64,000 nt of DNA from SAR92 clade bacterium H455. Its GTDB lineage: Bacteria; Pseudomonadota; Gammaproteobacteria; Pseudomonadales; Porticoccaceae. Position numbers and translations under genes: made by a program. Shown here one piece after another: positions 25,441-34,031 of this stretch (positions are counted from its first letter, which is position 1; each line of letters starts with the position of its first letter). The notes beneath the pieces are model-generated. The model was not told the origin of the DNA and did not search any database. It worked only from the letters and a program-made list of their open reading frames with translations. The stretch covers positions 558,001 to 622,000 of the forward strand of contig CP103416.1 of the NCBI GenBank assembly GCA_024802545.1. Direction: 5' to 3'.

Positions 25441-26784
25441 TTAAATCGGCCAGTCAGCTGCATCCACAGAATCGAGGGGCTGCAGTGTTTGATCACCTGC
25501 CCAGCGCTGCACAAACTGGTTGTTGGGATCGTAGATTTGCGCCTGTTTCTGCAAGTCAAAACGGCGATGCCCCCGGGGATCGGCACCCACTCCTGCAAGA
25601 TACTGCCAGTTGCCCCAGTTGGAAGCTACATCGAAATCCACCAACTGCTGTTCCATATAAGCGGCACCGTGGCGCCAGTCCAGACCCAGCTCGTGGACAA
25701 AACAGCTGGCCACTAACTGACGACCGCGGTTGGATAGATAGCCGGTGAAATTTAGCTGCTTCATACAGGCATTGATAATGGCGTAAGGGGTGTTGCCGAC
25801 GCACCATTTTTTAAATCGCTCGGGATAAAAACTGGTGGTTGGCGCTGAGTTGCCAATGCCGGAAAAGGCATAGAGTTGCTGCTGGTGTTTGTGGCCGTAC
25901 CATTGGAAATACTCTCGCCAGAGAAGCTCGAAGAAAATCCAGTAGGTTGAATCATTGGCTCCGGCGCGAGCTTCGTATTCCTGTAATTGCTGAACAATAC
26001 GCCGCGGCGAGAGCGCACCATTGGCCAGCCAGGGAGAAAACTTGGTGGAATAATCCATGCCGTCGAGACCATTGCGAGTCTGTTTGTAGCTGCTGGCGAG
26101 GTCTTTGGCAAAGTAGCCTTTGAGGTGTTTCTCACCGGCACTGGCACCGCCCTTAAACAGGGCTGGATGAGTATCGCTATCCACTTGGGATGGGAAGCGC
26201 TGCTGCCACAATGGTTGCCAAGCCATATCTACCACTAGGGCTGGCGGCGGCAATTTGGCCGGTGCATCAAGAGGGGCGCTAATAGTATTGTCCAAATCCA
26301 TTTTTTCCACCAGGCGGCGGAATTTAGAAAAACTGCCCGGTAGCTGCTCGATGGTGAAGGGCAGCTGAGAGGGATTAAACAATGTGTGAGTGTGGCTCTG
26401 GGTGAACTCAAGCATGGAGTAACGCTTGCGCAAAGTGTTCCAGATGCGGTTTTCATAGCTGCCCACATGATGCGAGCTATAGAGATGCGAAACATTGTGC
26501 AGCGTAATCAGCTGGGCGATGGCTTCTAGTGGCGACTGCATGCGCACCACCAGCTTCTGACCATATTGACTGAGCTGGGCTTGCAGATCTTGCAGCGATT
26601 CCAATAAAAACGCACGTCTCCGTGACGACAGTCTGGCTGGCTGCTGCCAGCCGGGTCCGGCGCTGGAGGTGTCCACGCAGTAGAGGCAGATAAGCTGCTC
26701 TACCTCAGAGGCGGCGCGCAGCAGCGCGGCATTATCATCCATGCGAAGATCATGGTTAAACCAGAAAATACCGACTTTGCGCAT
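25441..26784 (-). CDS. cryptochrome DASH
   Basis: 447 residues of the photolyase/cryptochrome superfamily. MRKVGIFWFNHDLRMDDNAALLRA is a DASH-type start, the FAD domain includes GGASAGEKHLKGYF, TKFSPWLANGALSPRRI and NFTGYLSNRGRQLVASCFVHELGLDWRHGAAYMEQQLVDFDVASNWGNW in order, all diagnostic. DASH proteins repair single-stranded cyclobutane dimers and may also signal. The ATG at 26784 was chosen, with GAGG about 10 bases upstream; a TTG at 26799 is also in frame. Confidence 0.93.
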   Translation of the reverse strand: MRKVGIFWFNHDLRMDDNAALLRAASEVEQLICLYCVDTSSAGPGWQQPARLSSRRRAFLLESLQDLQAQLSQYGQKLVVRMQSPLEAIAQLITLHNVSHLYSSHHVGSYENRIWNTLRKRYSMLEFTQSHTHTLFNPSQLPFTIEQLPGSFSKFRRLVEKMDLDNTISAPLDAPAKLPPPALVVDMAWQPLWQQRFPSQVDSDTHPALFKGGASAGEKHLKGYFAKDLASSYKQTRNGLDGMDYSTKFSPWLANGALSPRRIVQQLQEYEARAGANDSTYWIFFELLWREYFQWYGHKHQQQLYAFSGIGNSAPTTSFYPERFKKWCVGNTPYAIINACMKQLNFTGYLSNRGRQLVASCFVHELGLDWRHGAAYMEQQLVDFDVASNWGNWQYLAGVGADPRGHRRFDLQKQAQIYDPNNQFVQRWAGDQTLQPLDSVDAADWPI

Positions 26785-26850
26785 GCTGATTCGCCTCAAT
26801 GTTGTGGAGTGTAAAGTGACTGTTAGAGGCTTTTAATTACGCTGAATGGC

Positions 26851-26864
26851 CAAGTCTAGACTTG
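26851..26864. promoter_or_regulatory. 14-bp perfect palindrome between divergent cry-DASH and DUF3429 genes
   Basis: CAAGTCTAGACTTG is fully self-complementary and lies between the two divergent starts, 67 bp from one and 96 bp from the other. This position and symmetry suit a dimeric regulator acting on both. The regulator is not in the window and the function is inference. Confidence 0.5.
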
Positions 26865-26959
26865 TAGTGGCGTCTCTGTGAATCATCTAAATGGCCGTGC
26901 CTCGCGTACTAGACAGGAGAAAATCAAATCTTTTCACTGAAGAGCAAAAGCGACCCTTT

Positions 26960-27481
26960 ATGACTGATCAAGTGGCCTCATCTGCAAAATATAACCTTAC
27001 CTCATTTTTGGGAGACCTCGGCTCGCTACCCTTTATTCTGCTCGCAGGACTTATGGCTAATGCGAATTTTAATGGCCCGGGATTGCAGGGCGCCGCGGTT
27101 TTGGGTCTCTATGCACCCTATGTGTTTATTGGCTACAGTGCGGTGATCTTAAGTTTTTTAAGCGGAGCACTCTGGGAGCGGGAAAGGCAGCGAAGCAAGT
27201 TGGCTGAGCCCAATAGGCTGGCCACAGTAACTATTCTATTTAGCAATTTTATTGCCCTCAGCGCCTGGGCCTGTCTGCTGTTAATCTATGTAGCGCCGAT
27301 CATGACGGTCTTCGCCCTCTGTTTACTGATGGCAGGGTTTCTTAGCCTGCTCTGGGTGGAGCGCTTGACTGCAGAGACCAGTCTTACTGACAACAGCTAT
27401 TGGTCGATGCGCATACGAATCACAATTTTAGTCGTGTTGTTGCACGCGCTGGTCGCTGCACTGATGCTCGGGGAGTTATAA
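26960..27481 (+). CDS. DUF3429-like membrane protein
   Basis: 173 residues with about five hydrophobic segments. LGDLGSLPFILLA, AVILSFLSGALWERE and the following helices resemble DUF3429 proteins. Function unknown. The ATG at 26960 is the first before the hydrophobic core; the frame is open to an ATG at 26891 and neither has a strong ribosome site. It is followed 2 bp later by the DCC gene, making the first gene of a four-gene run divergent from cry-DASH. Confidence 0.72.
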   Translation: MTDQVASSAKYNLTSFLGDLGSLPFILLAGLMANANFNGPGLQGAAVLGLYAPYVFIGYSAVILSFLSGALWERERQRSKLAEPNRLATVTILFSNFIALSAWACLLLIYVAPIMTVFALCLLMAGFLSLLWVERLTAETSLTDNSYWSMRIRITILVVLLHALVAALMLGEL

Positions 27482-27483
27482 CT

Positions 27484-27912
27484 ATGGCTGAATCTTTAAG
27501 CCCAGAGCCTTCTATTCCGGAGCTCACAATCTTCTACGATGGCGGCTGTCCCCTCTGTGTCTCAGAGATGCGCCACTTGAATCGCCGGGATACAGAGCAA
27601 AAAATTGTTCTGCAAGACATTCATGCTCAGGGTTTTGCAGAGCGCTTCCCCCATATAGACCCAGTGCGTGCGGATCAGATTCTGCATGGCCAGCTGGCTA
27701 ATGGCGATATGATTTATGCACTGGATGTGACCTATGAAGCCTGGGCCCTAGTGGGCAAGCGTCACTGGGTTGCGATATTACGTTGGCCAGTGGTCAAGCA
27801 GGTGTCTCATCAGGTCTATCTGTTTTTTGCCAAGCACCGTTCGCGGATTTCGAAGCTATTGACCGGCAGCGAACGCTGCGAAGTCTGTGAGATTAAGCGG
27901 GGTGAGGTATGA
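27484..27912 (+). CDS. DCC-family (DUF393) thiol-disulfide protein
   Basis: 142 residues. LTIFYDGGCPLCVSEMRHL is the DxxCxxC signature of DUF393, followed by a C-terminal CEVCEIKRG with a second Cys pair. These proteins are predicted thiol-disulfide oxidoreductases. GGGGAG precedes the ATG at 27484. The stop overlaps the next start by 4 bases. Confidence 0.88.
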   Translation: MAESLSPEPSIPELTIFYDGGCPLCVSEMRHLNRRDTEQKIVLQDIHAQGFAERFPHIDPVRADQILHGQLANGDMIYALDVTYEAWALVGKRHWVAILRWPVVKQVSHQVYLFFAKHRSRISKLLTGSERCEVCEIKRGEV

Positions 27913-28655
27913 CGAATGTAAATGAAGGCACTGCAGCATTGGTGTTGGGTGCCAGTGGCGGACTTGCTCAGGCGATTGTCAGTGAGTTAATGGCAGATGC
28001 TGGTATAGATACCGTGATTGCTGTGAGTCGACGTGCTGCCCCGGAACATTTTGTCACTGCTCCTGCTCCTCCAATGTGGATCGAAACCGAATACAGTGAG
28101 CCTGCTATGGCCGCCGTGGTTGAGCAGCTGCAATGCTTTGCTGGACGCATCACCAGAGTGGTGATCTGCCATGGTATTTTGCACAGCGACTCACTGTGGC
28201 CAGAGAAGCGTCTCGAAGATATTAGCGCTGAGTCATTGCAAACTGTGTTTCAGGCCAACAGCGTGGTGCCGGTTTTGTGGCTCAAGTTATTACATCGATT
28301 ATTAAAGAGTAAGCAGCGCTGTGTTGTGGCTGCACTGAGTGCTAGGGTTGGCAGTATTGGCGACAACCATCTTGGTGGCTGGTATGCCTATCGCAGTTCC
28401 AAGGCGGCGCTGAATATGATGTTGCGTACACTGTCCATCGAATATGGGCGGCGGGTCAAAAACGTCAAGATTATTTCCTTCCATCCGGGGACTACGGATA
28501 CGGCGCTATCTAAGCCTTTTCAGGCTTCAGTGCCATCAGATAAATTGTTTACTCCAGAGTTTGTCGCCGGGCGATTGTGCGGGATCATGGATAAGGCCGA
28601 GATCGACGGGCAGCTCTCCTACTTAGATTGGGATAACAAAGCCATTCCTTGGTAG
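27909..28655 (+). CDS. short-chain dehydrogenase/reductase
   Basis: 248 residues with a Rossmann start LVLGASGGLAQAIVSEL, VICHGILHS in place of the usual NNAG, Ser in ALSARVGSIGDN and the catalytic YxxxK as YRSSK (about 160-164). The closest resemblance is to C-factor-like SDRs. The cofactor and substrate are not defined. Such SDR genes commonly sit beside photolyase genes in marine gammaproteobacteria; this is a general observation from known clusters. Overlaps the DCC gene (ATGA). Confidence 0.88.
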   Translation: MTNVNEGTAALVLGASGGLAQAIVSELMADAGIDTVIAVSRRAAPEHFVTAPAPPMWIETEYSEPAMAAVVEQLQCFAGRITRVVICHGILHSDSLWPEKRLEDISAESLQTVFQANSVVPVLWLKLLHRLLKSKQRCVVAALSARVGSIGDNHLGGWYAYRSSKAALNMMLRTLSIEYGRRVKNVKIISFHPGTTDTALSKPFQASVPSDKLFTPEFVAGRLCGIMDKAEIDGQLSYLDWDNKAIPW

Positions 28656-28710
28656 GCGCACAAGAATTGATACACTGTTGTCCGTTTTGTGGGCAACAGT
28701 AGGTGAATCC

Positions 28711-29256
28711 ATGCATGTTCAAGTGAAACCCCTCAATCAATACCCCTGGTATATTCGTCCGTTTTTCTGGAATCAGAAGCGCAAATATGGCGCCGTGCTG
28801 GATCCCGGCCGCCTCTGGGGCCGTTCACCAAAACTCTTTGCCAGCGTGGCGATTATGTATGGGGTGTTGGATCGAAAAGCTTCGCCGTTAAGCCCGGTGC
28901 TACGCTCATTGGTGACGGTGCGGGTCTCTCAGGTGAATGACTGCCACTTCTGTGTCGATATCAATTCTGCCACTTTGGCCCAGCGCACCGGTTCTATGGA
29001 TAAGATGCTCGCCCTCAGCGACTGGCGCAACCAAGATCTGTTTAGCGAAGAAGAACAGGTTGTTCTCGAGTACACTGAGGCGGTGACCTATACTCATGGG
29101 GTAGTCAGTGCTGAGTTAATGACAAGGCTGCGCAGGTTTTACGATGATGAGGGGATTGTCGAATTGACCGGATTGATTGCCTTTCAGAATCTCTCGAGTA
29201 AATTTAACAATGCTTTGGACGTGCCTGCTCAAGGTTTTTGTCCGATAGTGGAGTAG
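28711..29256 (+). CDS. carboxymuconolactone decarboxylase/AhpD-like protein
   Basis: 181 residues with VNDCHFCVDINSATLAQR, the CxxC-xxxx-H-like redox centre of the CMD/AhpD fold (CHFC, about 84-87). These act as peroxidase-linked disulfide reductases or decarboxylases. The ATG at 28711 has AGGTGA upstream; a TTG at 28678 adds 11 residues of no value. Follows the SDR gene after 55 bp. Confidence 0.82.
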   Translation: MHVQVKPLNQYPWYIRPFFWNQKRKYGAVLDPGRLWGRSPKLFASVAIMYGVLDRKASPLSPVLRSLVTVRVSQVNDCHFCVDINSATLAQRTGSMDKMLALSDWRNQDLFSEEEQVVLEYTEAVTYTHGVVSAELMTRLRRFYDDEGIVELTGLIAFQNLSSKFNNALDVPAQGFCPIVE

Positions 29257-29271
29257 GCTGTTTTTTACCAA

Positions 29272-29988
29272 CTATTGTTTGCGGGCTAAGAGCTGATAAC
29301 TAATCTCCAGCCTGTCTTCGACTTTCAACAAGCCATTAAATACCGAGAACGGTTGTATACCGAAGTCGGTCTGCAAAATCCCGAAGCTGCCGCTAATCAG
29401 CAGACTTTTCATGCCTGACTCAAGGCTGTTTGTATCCATCTGAGTCACTGCTATCTCCAGTTGCTGCGCTTGAAAAACGCCATGTAAACCAATGCGAGTG
29501 GAGGCTGGCTGTCGATCCATAACCCCAGCGCAATCTAGACTCTGAAGTTGCACAAAGGGAAATTCCGCTGTTTCCAGGCTGATCAGCATATTGGTTTTAG
29601 TCGCGGCGATATCGTTTTCTGTGGGGGTGGTGAGCAGCTTGGCCTGGTTGCGCAAAATTGGATCATCAACGATAAGTTGGTTTAGGGGCGCATAGAAATC
29701 CGCCCGGCAGCTACCGTCATTGCCGAGCAATAGGTAGCCCTGCACATCGCGACTGGCCACTATATGGTCGTGCCCGAATTTGGCCATAGCACCGCCGCGC
29801 AGGACTTTGATGAGCACAATGGAGTTGGCGCTGTCTAGTTGGTAGAGGCTGCTCTGCGGGTCTGGGTTGGCATAGATGGCGCTAGGGTAATCAGCTGGTC
29901 GTTGTTGCCTGATGGACTCTTCTCTCGGCACCGAGCAGGCGATAACTAAGATGGAGGGGAGTAATACTGTGGCGATAAGTTTTTTAAT
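29272..29988 (-). CDS. YceI-like lipoprotein with an ATT start
   Basis: The mature part is YceI-like, with AMAKFGHDHIVASRDVQGYLL and LDCAGVMDRQPASTRIGLHGVF. The first in-frame GTG (29931) would lose the signal, whereas the frame upstream encodes KKLIATVLLPSILVIAC, a good lipoprotein signal with Cys18. It can only begin at an ATT (29988), 7 bases after AGGAG. The ATT shares its last base with the stop codon of the preceding gene. The total is 238 residues. YceI proteins bind polyisoprenoids in the periplasm. Confidence 0.78.
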   Translation of the reverse strand: MKKLIATVLLPSILVIACSVPREESIRQQRPADYPSAIYANPDPQSSLYQLDSANSIVLIKVLRGGAMAKFGHDHIVASRDVQGYLLLGNDGSCRADFYAPLNQLIVDDPILRNQAKLLTTPTENDIAATKTNMLISLETAEFPFVQLQSLDCAGVMDRQPASTRIGLHGVFQAQQLEIAVTQMDTNSLESGMKSLLISGSFGILQTDFGIQPFSVFNGLLKVEDRLEISYQLLARKQ

Positions 29989-30571
29989 TATTCAGCTCCT
30001 GAGCTTGCCGCTGCATTTCAACAACGAAGCTAACTCTGACATCAATGCCGATCTGATCGCCGCTGGACCAGTCGCCTATGCCAATAGAAAAGTCGCTGCG
30101 CTTTAAAACTAGCTCGCCACTCATGGTGGCGCGGTCTGGATTCTGAGCATCTGGCTGCCAGGTAAAGGGCACATTCACTGGCTCGGAAACGCCCTTTAAA
30201 TTTAAGCTTCCCTCGGCGATAAAGCGTTCCTTTGAGTTGCTCTCGGCGACAAAGCTATTCGTTATCAAGTGGTTGCTACTAAACACTGCCTGATCAAAAC
30301 GACCAACATCAAACCAATCGACTCCGGCAATTTCGCGGTTCAGTTCGTCGTCACTCATATCGGCGCTGTCAACAGCTACTTTTACCAGCAGCTTTTCAGC
30401 AGGGCTGTAATCCACAGAGAACTGGGTAAAGCGCCCATCAATTGGTAGGCCTTGAAAGGTTACTTCATAGTTAAGTTTGCTGTTAGTGAGCACTGACTGC
30501 CACTGATCAGCAAGGCTCGATTGGCAGAATAGAAGGGGGCTTAGCAGAATAGCTTTAACGAAATAATTCAT
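29984..30571 (-). CDS. YceI family periplasmic protein
   Basis: 195 residues with a signal peptide (about 1-21, ending SSLA) and the YceI beta-barrel: LNYEVTFQGLPIDGRFTQFSVDYSP and SLNLKGVSEPVNVPFTW. Such lipocalin-like proteins bind isoprenoid quinones. It lies 4 bp downstream of the cytochrome b561 gene and overlaps the second YceI gene, forming a three-gene operon that may handle ubiquinone-type redox. Confidence 0.9.
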   Translation of the reverse strand: MNYFVKAILLSPLLFCQSSLADQWQSVLTNSKLNYEVTFQGLPIDGRFTQFSVDYSPAEKLLVKVAVDSADMSDDELNREIAGVDWFDVGRFDQAVFSSNHLITNSFVAESNSKERFIAEGSLNLKGVSEPVNVPFTWQPDAQNPDRATMSGELVLKRSDFSIGIGDWSSGDQIGIDVRVSFVVEMQRQAQELNN

Positions 30572-30575
30572 CAGC

Positions 30576-31112
30576 TTAAAACCACATGCGCTTTACCACG
30601 CTATCGCGAAGCTTAAAGTGATGCCATAGGGCAGCACCTATGTGCACTGCAAGTACTACAAGCAGTAAGATCACCGACACTTCGTGAACCTCTTCGGCAA
30701 TTTCTTTCAGGGCTTTGTCAGGACCGGTTAGGGCAGGTAGTTCGATGATCCAGAACCAATTGATCGGGCGATTGGCCGCTGAGGACATGATCCAACCACT
30801 GAGGGGCAGCACCAGCATCAGGCCGTAAAGTAAACTGTGGCCAAGATTGGCCAGTCGTCGTTGCACAATGCTGGCGTCCGGCAGGGCGGGTATGGAGCCG
30901 GCCATGCGCCATAGCAGTCGCAGAACGGCCAGTATCAATACCAGGATGCCAAAGGACTTATGCCAGCCAAATAGTTCGAGTTTTAGCGGCGAATTAGCTA
31001 AGTCATCGGCATAAAAACCGAGTGGAATTTGAACTAAAATTAACAGCGCCGTGAGCCAGTGCAGTAGCTTGCTCGGCCAGCCCCATTGTTGCTCTGTGTT
31101 GCGAATGCCCAT
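30576..31112 (-). CDS. cybB: cytochrome b561
   Basis: 178 residues with four membrane helices. The haem ligands are His residues in LLHWLTALLIL (about 17), WHKSFGI (about 50) and HVSV/AVHIGAALWHHF near the C-terminus, as in the CybB family. It should accept or donate electrons at the quinone pool. First gene of the operon with the two YceI proteins, a pairing found in many proteobacteria. Confidence 0.9.
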   Translation of the reverse strand: MGIRNTEQQWGWPSKLLHWLTALLILVQIPLGFYADDLANSPLKLELFGWHKSFGILVLILAVLRLLWRMAGSIPALPDASIVQRRLANLGHSLLYGLMLVLPLSGWIMSSAANRPINWFWIIELPALTGPDKALKEIAEEVHEVSVILLLVVLAVHIGAALWHHFKLRDSVVKRMWF

Positions 31113-31203
31113 AAGAATTTCCCTCTGTTTCTCTGTCCTTTAAAGCCTGATTATCAGCTCAATTCTGGTCTGTGTAAAACAATCAAAAGCGATTACTTCA
31201 ATC

Positions 31204-31212
31204 TGCTACTAT
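31204..31212 (+). promoter_or_regulatory. extended -10 promoter element for the RNA methyltransferase gene
   Basis: TG at 31204-31205, one base, then TACTAT at 31207-31212 forms an extended -10, 35 bp upstream of the ATG at 31247. No clear -35. Confidence 0.4.
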
Positions 31213-31246
31213 AGCGTCCTTAAATTCGACCACACAAGATGCCACC

Positions 31247-32545
31247 ATGGCCAACGAAACTCCTCTGATCTGCGAAATTGTTGATTTGATCCACGACGGC
31301 CGCGGTGTCGGTCGTCCCGACGGTAAGGCCTGTTTTATCGACGGCGCGTTGCCCGGCGAAACGGTTGAGTTTCGTCGTCACAATGAGAAGCGCAATTACG
31401 ATGAAGCTCATGTGCTCAATGTGGTCTCGGCATCGCCGAGTCGCGTCGATCCGCTGTGCAAACATTTCCCTCGCTGTGGCGGCTGCACACTGCAGCATCT
31501 CGAACATGGGGCGCAGATAGGTTTTAAGCAGCAGCAGCTTATGGATAGTTTGGAGCGTGCTGTTTTACTGCCAGAAATTGTTTTACCGGCGCTGAGCGCG
31601 CCTCAGTGGGGCTATCGCCGCCGGGCCCGCCTAGCAGTGCAGCGGGCCAAAGATGGCCAGATAGTGGTTGGCTTCCGCAATGCCGGTAGCCGCCGTATCG
31701 AACCGATCACTGAATGTCATGTGTTGGTCGAGCCACTACCTGCAATAGTTGCTGCACTTCCAGCTTGGATGGTTAACTTTCCTTCTGGCATTCGCCTCTC
31801 GGAGGTTGAATTGCTCAGTGCCGACAATGCCGTGGCCATTGCCATTGAGGCTAGTCGTGTGCCCTCCGCTGGGGAGCGCGAAGCCATGTTGGCTGAACTG
31901 ACGTTTAGCGATGCTCAGCTGTGGTGGAAGACTGAAAAGCAGACCGCTTTTAAGCGTATTGACGGCGGTGATCAATCTTTAAATGTCGCACTCACTGAGA
32001 CTATTCGGCTGCAAGTTGAGCCGGGCCAGTTCGTTCAGGTCAATGGTGAGATTAATCGCCAGATGATTGATCAGGTTGTTGATCTGGTGCGTAAGACTAC
32101 TTCCGATCGAGAGTCTGTTGCGGTTGACCTGTTCTGCGGGTCGGGCAATTTCTCGCTGCCCTTGGCGGCTGAGTTTGATCGCGTGATTGGTATTGAGGGG
32201 CTCACCGAGTTGGTGGCAAAAGCCCAACAGAATGCCCGGCTCAACAGTATTACTAACACAGAATTTGTCGTCTCGGATCTGAGCAGTTGGACCGGCATGC
32301 GCAAAATCAAAGGCAAGGTTGATCTGGTGCTGCTGGATCCACCGCGAAGCGGCGCTGCTGGTGTTATGCCTTGGGTTGTCAAAACCAAGGCCAAGCAGGT
32401 AATTTATATTTCCTGCCACCCTTCGACTATGGTTCGCGACCTTAAAGTGCTCGCCGAAGCCGGTTATAAAATGAAGGCAGCTGGGGTGATGGATATGTTC
32501 CCTCACACAGCCCACGTCGAGGCGATTGCGCTGTTAGAAAAATAG
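31247..32545 (+). CDS. rlmD: 23S rRNA (uracil-C5)-methyltransferase RlmD-like
   Basis: 432 residues, the length of RlmD. The N-terminal TRAM-like domain (1-60) is followed by a 4Fe-4S motif with Cys71, Cys77 and Cys80 in CKHFPRCGGCTLQHL. The methyltransferase part has DLFCGSGNFSLPLA (SAM site), LDPPRSGA and ISCHPSTMVRDL with the catalytic Cys. It should methylate a uracil of 23S rRNA (U1939 in E. coli). TrmA and RlmC paralogues are shorter and the Fe-S motif argues for RlmD. Monocistronic. Confidence 0.88.
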   Translation: MANETPLICEIVDLIHDGRGVGRPDGKACFIDGALPGETVEFRRHNEKRNYDEAHVLNVVSASPSRVDPLCKHFPRCGGCTLQHLEHGAQIGFKQQQLMDSLERAVLLPEIVLPALSAPQWGYRRRARLAVQRAKDGQIVVGFRNAGSRRIEPITECHVLVEPLPAIVAALPAWMVNFPSGIRLSEVELLSADNAVAIAIEASRVPSAGEREAMLAELTFSDAQLWWKTEKQTAFKRIDGGDQSLNVALTETIRLQVEPGQFVQVNGEINRQMIDQVVDLVRKTTSDRESVAVDLFCGSGNFSLPLAAEFDRVIGIEGLTELVAKAQQNARLNSITNTEFVVSDLSSWTGMRKIKGKVDLVLLDPPRSGAAGVMPWVVKTKAKQVIYISCHPSTMVRDLKVLAEAGYKMKAAGVMDMFPHTAHVEAIALLEK

Positions 32546-32665
32546 ATTTCAGAGGAATTTTTGGCTGTTAGCTGCATCGGCTTTCAGTTAAACTTCCCAC
32601 CGTTTTAAACCTGCTACATTTCGACCCTACATTTAAACGCCACCAGTTATGGGAATGTCCTAACC

Positions 32666-33925
32666 ATGTTTGATAAAAACCAGACCATTGAGAATTTTGA
32701 TGCCGAGGTATGGCACGCCATGCAGCAGGAAGATCAGCGTCAAGAACAGCATATTGAACTGATTGCCTCTGAGAACTACACCAGCCCGGCGGTTATGGCA
32801 GCTCAGGGCGGTCAGATGACCAACAAATACGCTGAAGGTTATCCCGGCAAGCGCTACTACGGTGGCTGTGAATATGTTGATATCACTGAGCAGTTGGCGA
32901 TTGATCGTCTGAAAAGCCTCTATGGCGCGGCCTATGCTAATGTGCAGCCGCACTCTGGCTCTCAGGCAAACAGTGCGGTATTTTTGGCACTGATCAAGGG
33001 CGGCGACACCATTTTGGGTATGAGTCTGGCCGACGGTGGTCACCTGACTCACGGATCCAAGCCGAGCTTTTCTGGCAAGCTCTACAATGCAGTTCAGTAT
33101 GGTCTCGATAACGACACTGGTCTGATCGATTACGACCAGGTTGAAGCTCTGGCTATAGAGCACAAGCCGGCAATGATTATCGCAGGATTCTCGGCTTACT
33201 CCGGCATCATGGATTGGGCGCGCTTCCGCGAAATCGCCGACAAAGTTGGTGCCTATCTGATGGTTGATATGGCTCACGTCTCTGGTCTGATCGCCGCTGG
33301 GGTCTACCCGAACCCGGTGCCTCATGCCCACGTTGTAACGTCGACGACCCACAAAACACTGCGTGGCCCACGTGGCGGCATCATTATTACTAATGACGAA
33401 GCTGTGGCGAAGAAATGTAACTCTGCTGTTTTCCCTGGTGGACAGGGCGGCCCGCTGTGTCACGTTATTGCCGCTAAGGCGATTGCTTTTAAAGAAGCAG
33501 CCAGCCCTGAGTTTGTTAAATACCAAAAGCAGGTTGTGGCCAATGCTAAGGCCATGGCAGCGAGATTTATGCAACGCGGTATTGATATTGTTTCCAATGG
33601 CACCGAAAATCACCTGATGCTAGTTAGCCTGATTGGTAAAGAGTACACAGGTACAGACGCTGACCGCGCCATGGGCGAAGCCTTTATCACAGTGAACAAA
33701 AACGCTGTACCCAATGACCCGCGCTCACCCTTTGTGACTTCTGGTTTGCGAGTGGGTACGCCAGCGATTACAACTCGCGGTTTTGGCATTGACGAGACTG
33801 TGCAGCTAACCGATTGGATGTGCGATATTCTCGACAGTCTGGAAAACGGCACTTCTGAGCAGGTTATTGCTGAGGTCAAAGCCAAGGTGTTGGACGTCTG
33901 TGCTCGCTTCCCAGTCTATGGTTAG
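32666..33925 (+). CDS. glyA: serine hydroxymethyltransferase
   Basis: A 419-residue PLP enzyme with all landmarks: [41 protein letters not shown] and the PLP lysine Lys230 in [15 protein letters not shown]. It converts serine and tetrahydrofolate to glycine and methylene-THF. Followed by a strong terminator, so it is transcribed alone. The glyA-nrdR-rib order is common in gammaproteobacteria. Confidence 0.97.
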   Translation: MFDKNQTIENFDAEVWHAMQQEDQRQEQHIELIASENYTSPAVMAAQGGQMTNKYAEGYPGKRYYGGCEYVDITEQLAIDRLKSLYGAAYANVQPHSGSQANSAVFLALIKGGDTILGMSLADGGHLTHGSKPSFSGKLYNAVQYGLDNDTGLIDYDQVEALAIEHKPAMIIAGFSAYSGIMDWARFREIADKVGAYLMVDMAHVSGLIAAGVYPNPVPHAHVVTSTTHKTLRGPRGGIIITNDEAVAKKCNSAVFPGGQGGPLCHVIAAKAIAFKEAASPEFVKYQKQVVANAKAMAARFMQRGIDIVSNGTENHLMLVSLIGKEYTGTDADRAMGEAFITVNKNAVPNDPRSPFVTSGLRVGTPAITTRGFGIDETVQLTDWMCDILDSLENGTSEQVIAEVKAKVLDVCARFPVYG

Positions 33926-33957
33926 TCTCTAATCATGGGTTCATGAAGAGCGAATCG

Positions 33958-33994
33958 AAAAAGCCCTGTTTACTGCAGGGCTTTTTTGTTTTTA
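33958..33994 (+). terminator. rho-independent terminator of glyA
   Basis: AAAAAGCCCTG (33958-33968) and CAGGGCTTTTT (33976-33986) form an 11-bp stem with a 7-base loop, followed by TGTTTTT. It is 32 bp past the stop. Confidence 0.93.
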
Positions 33995-34031
33995 ACTGGC
34001 AGCGCTAAAAATAAAAAATAGAGAGTCCTAT

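Noticed and set aside
26870-26925. ECF (ChrR/RpoE type) promoter near the DUF3429 gene
   Set aside because: TGAATC and CGTA are present, but the first hexamer and the spacing do not match well enough.
32660-33613. 317-codon minus-strand frame across glyA
   Set aside because: It is the shadow of glyA in another frame; the plus-strand protein is a perfect serine hydroxymethyltransferase.
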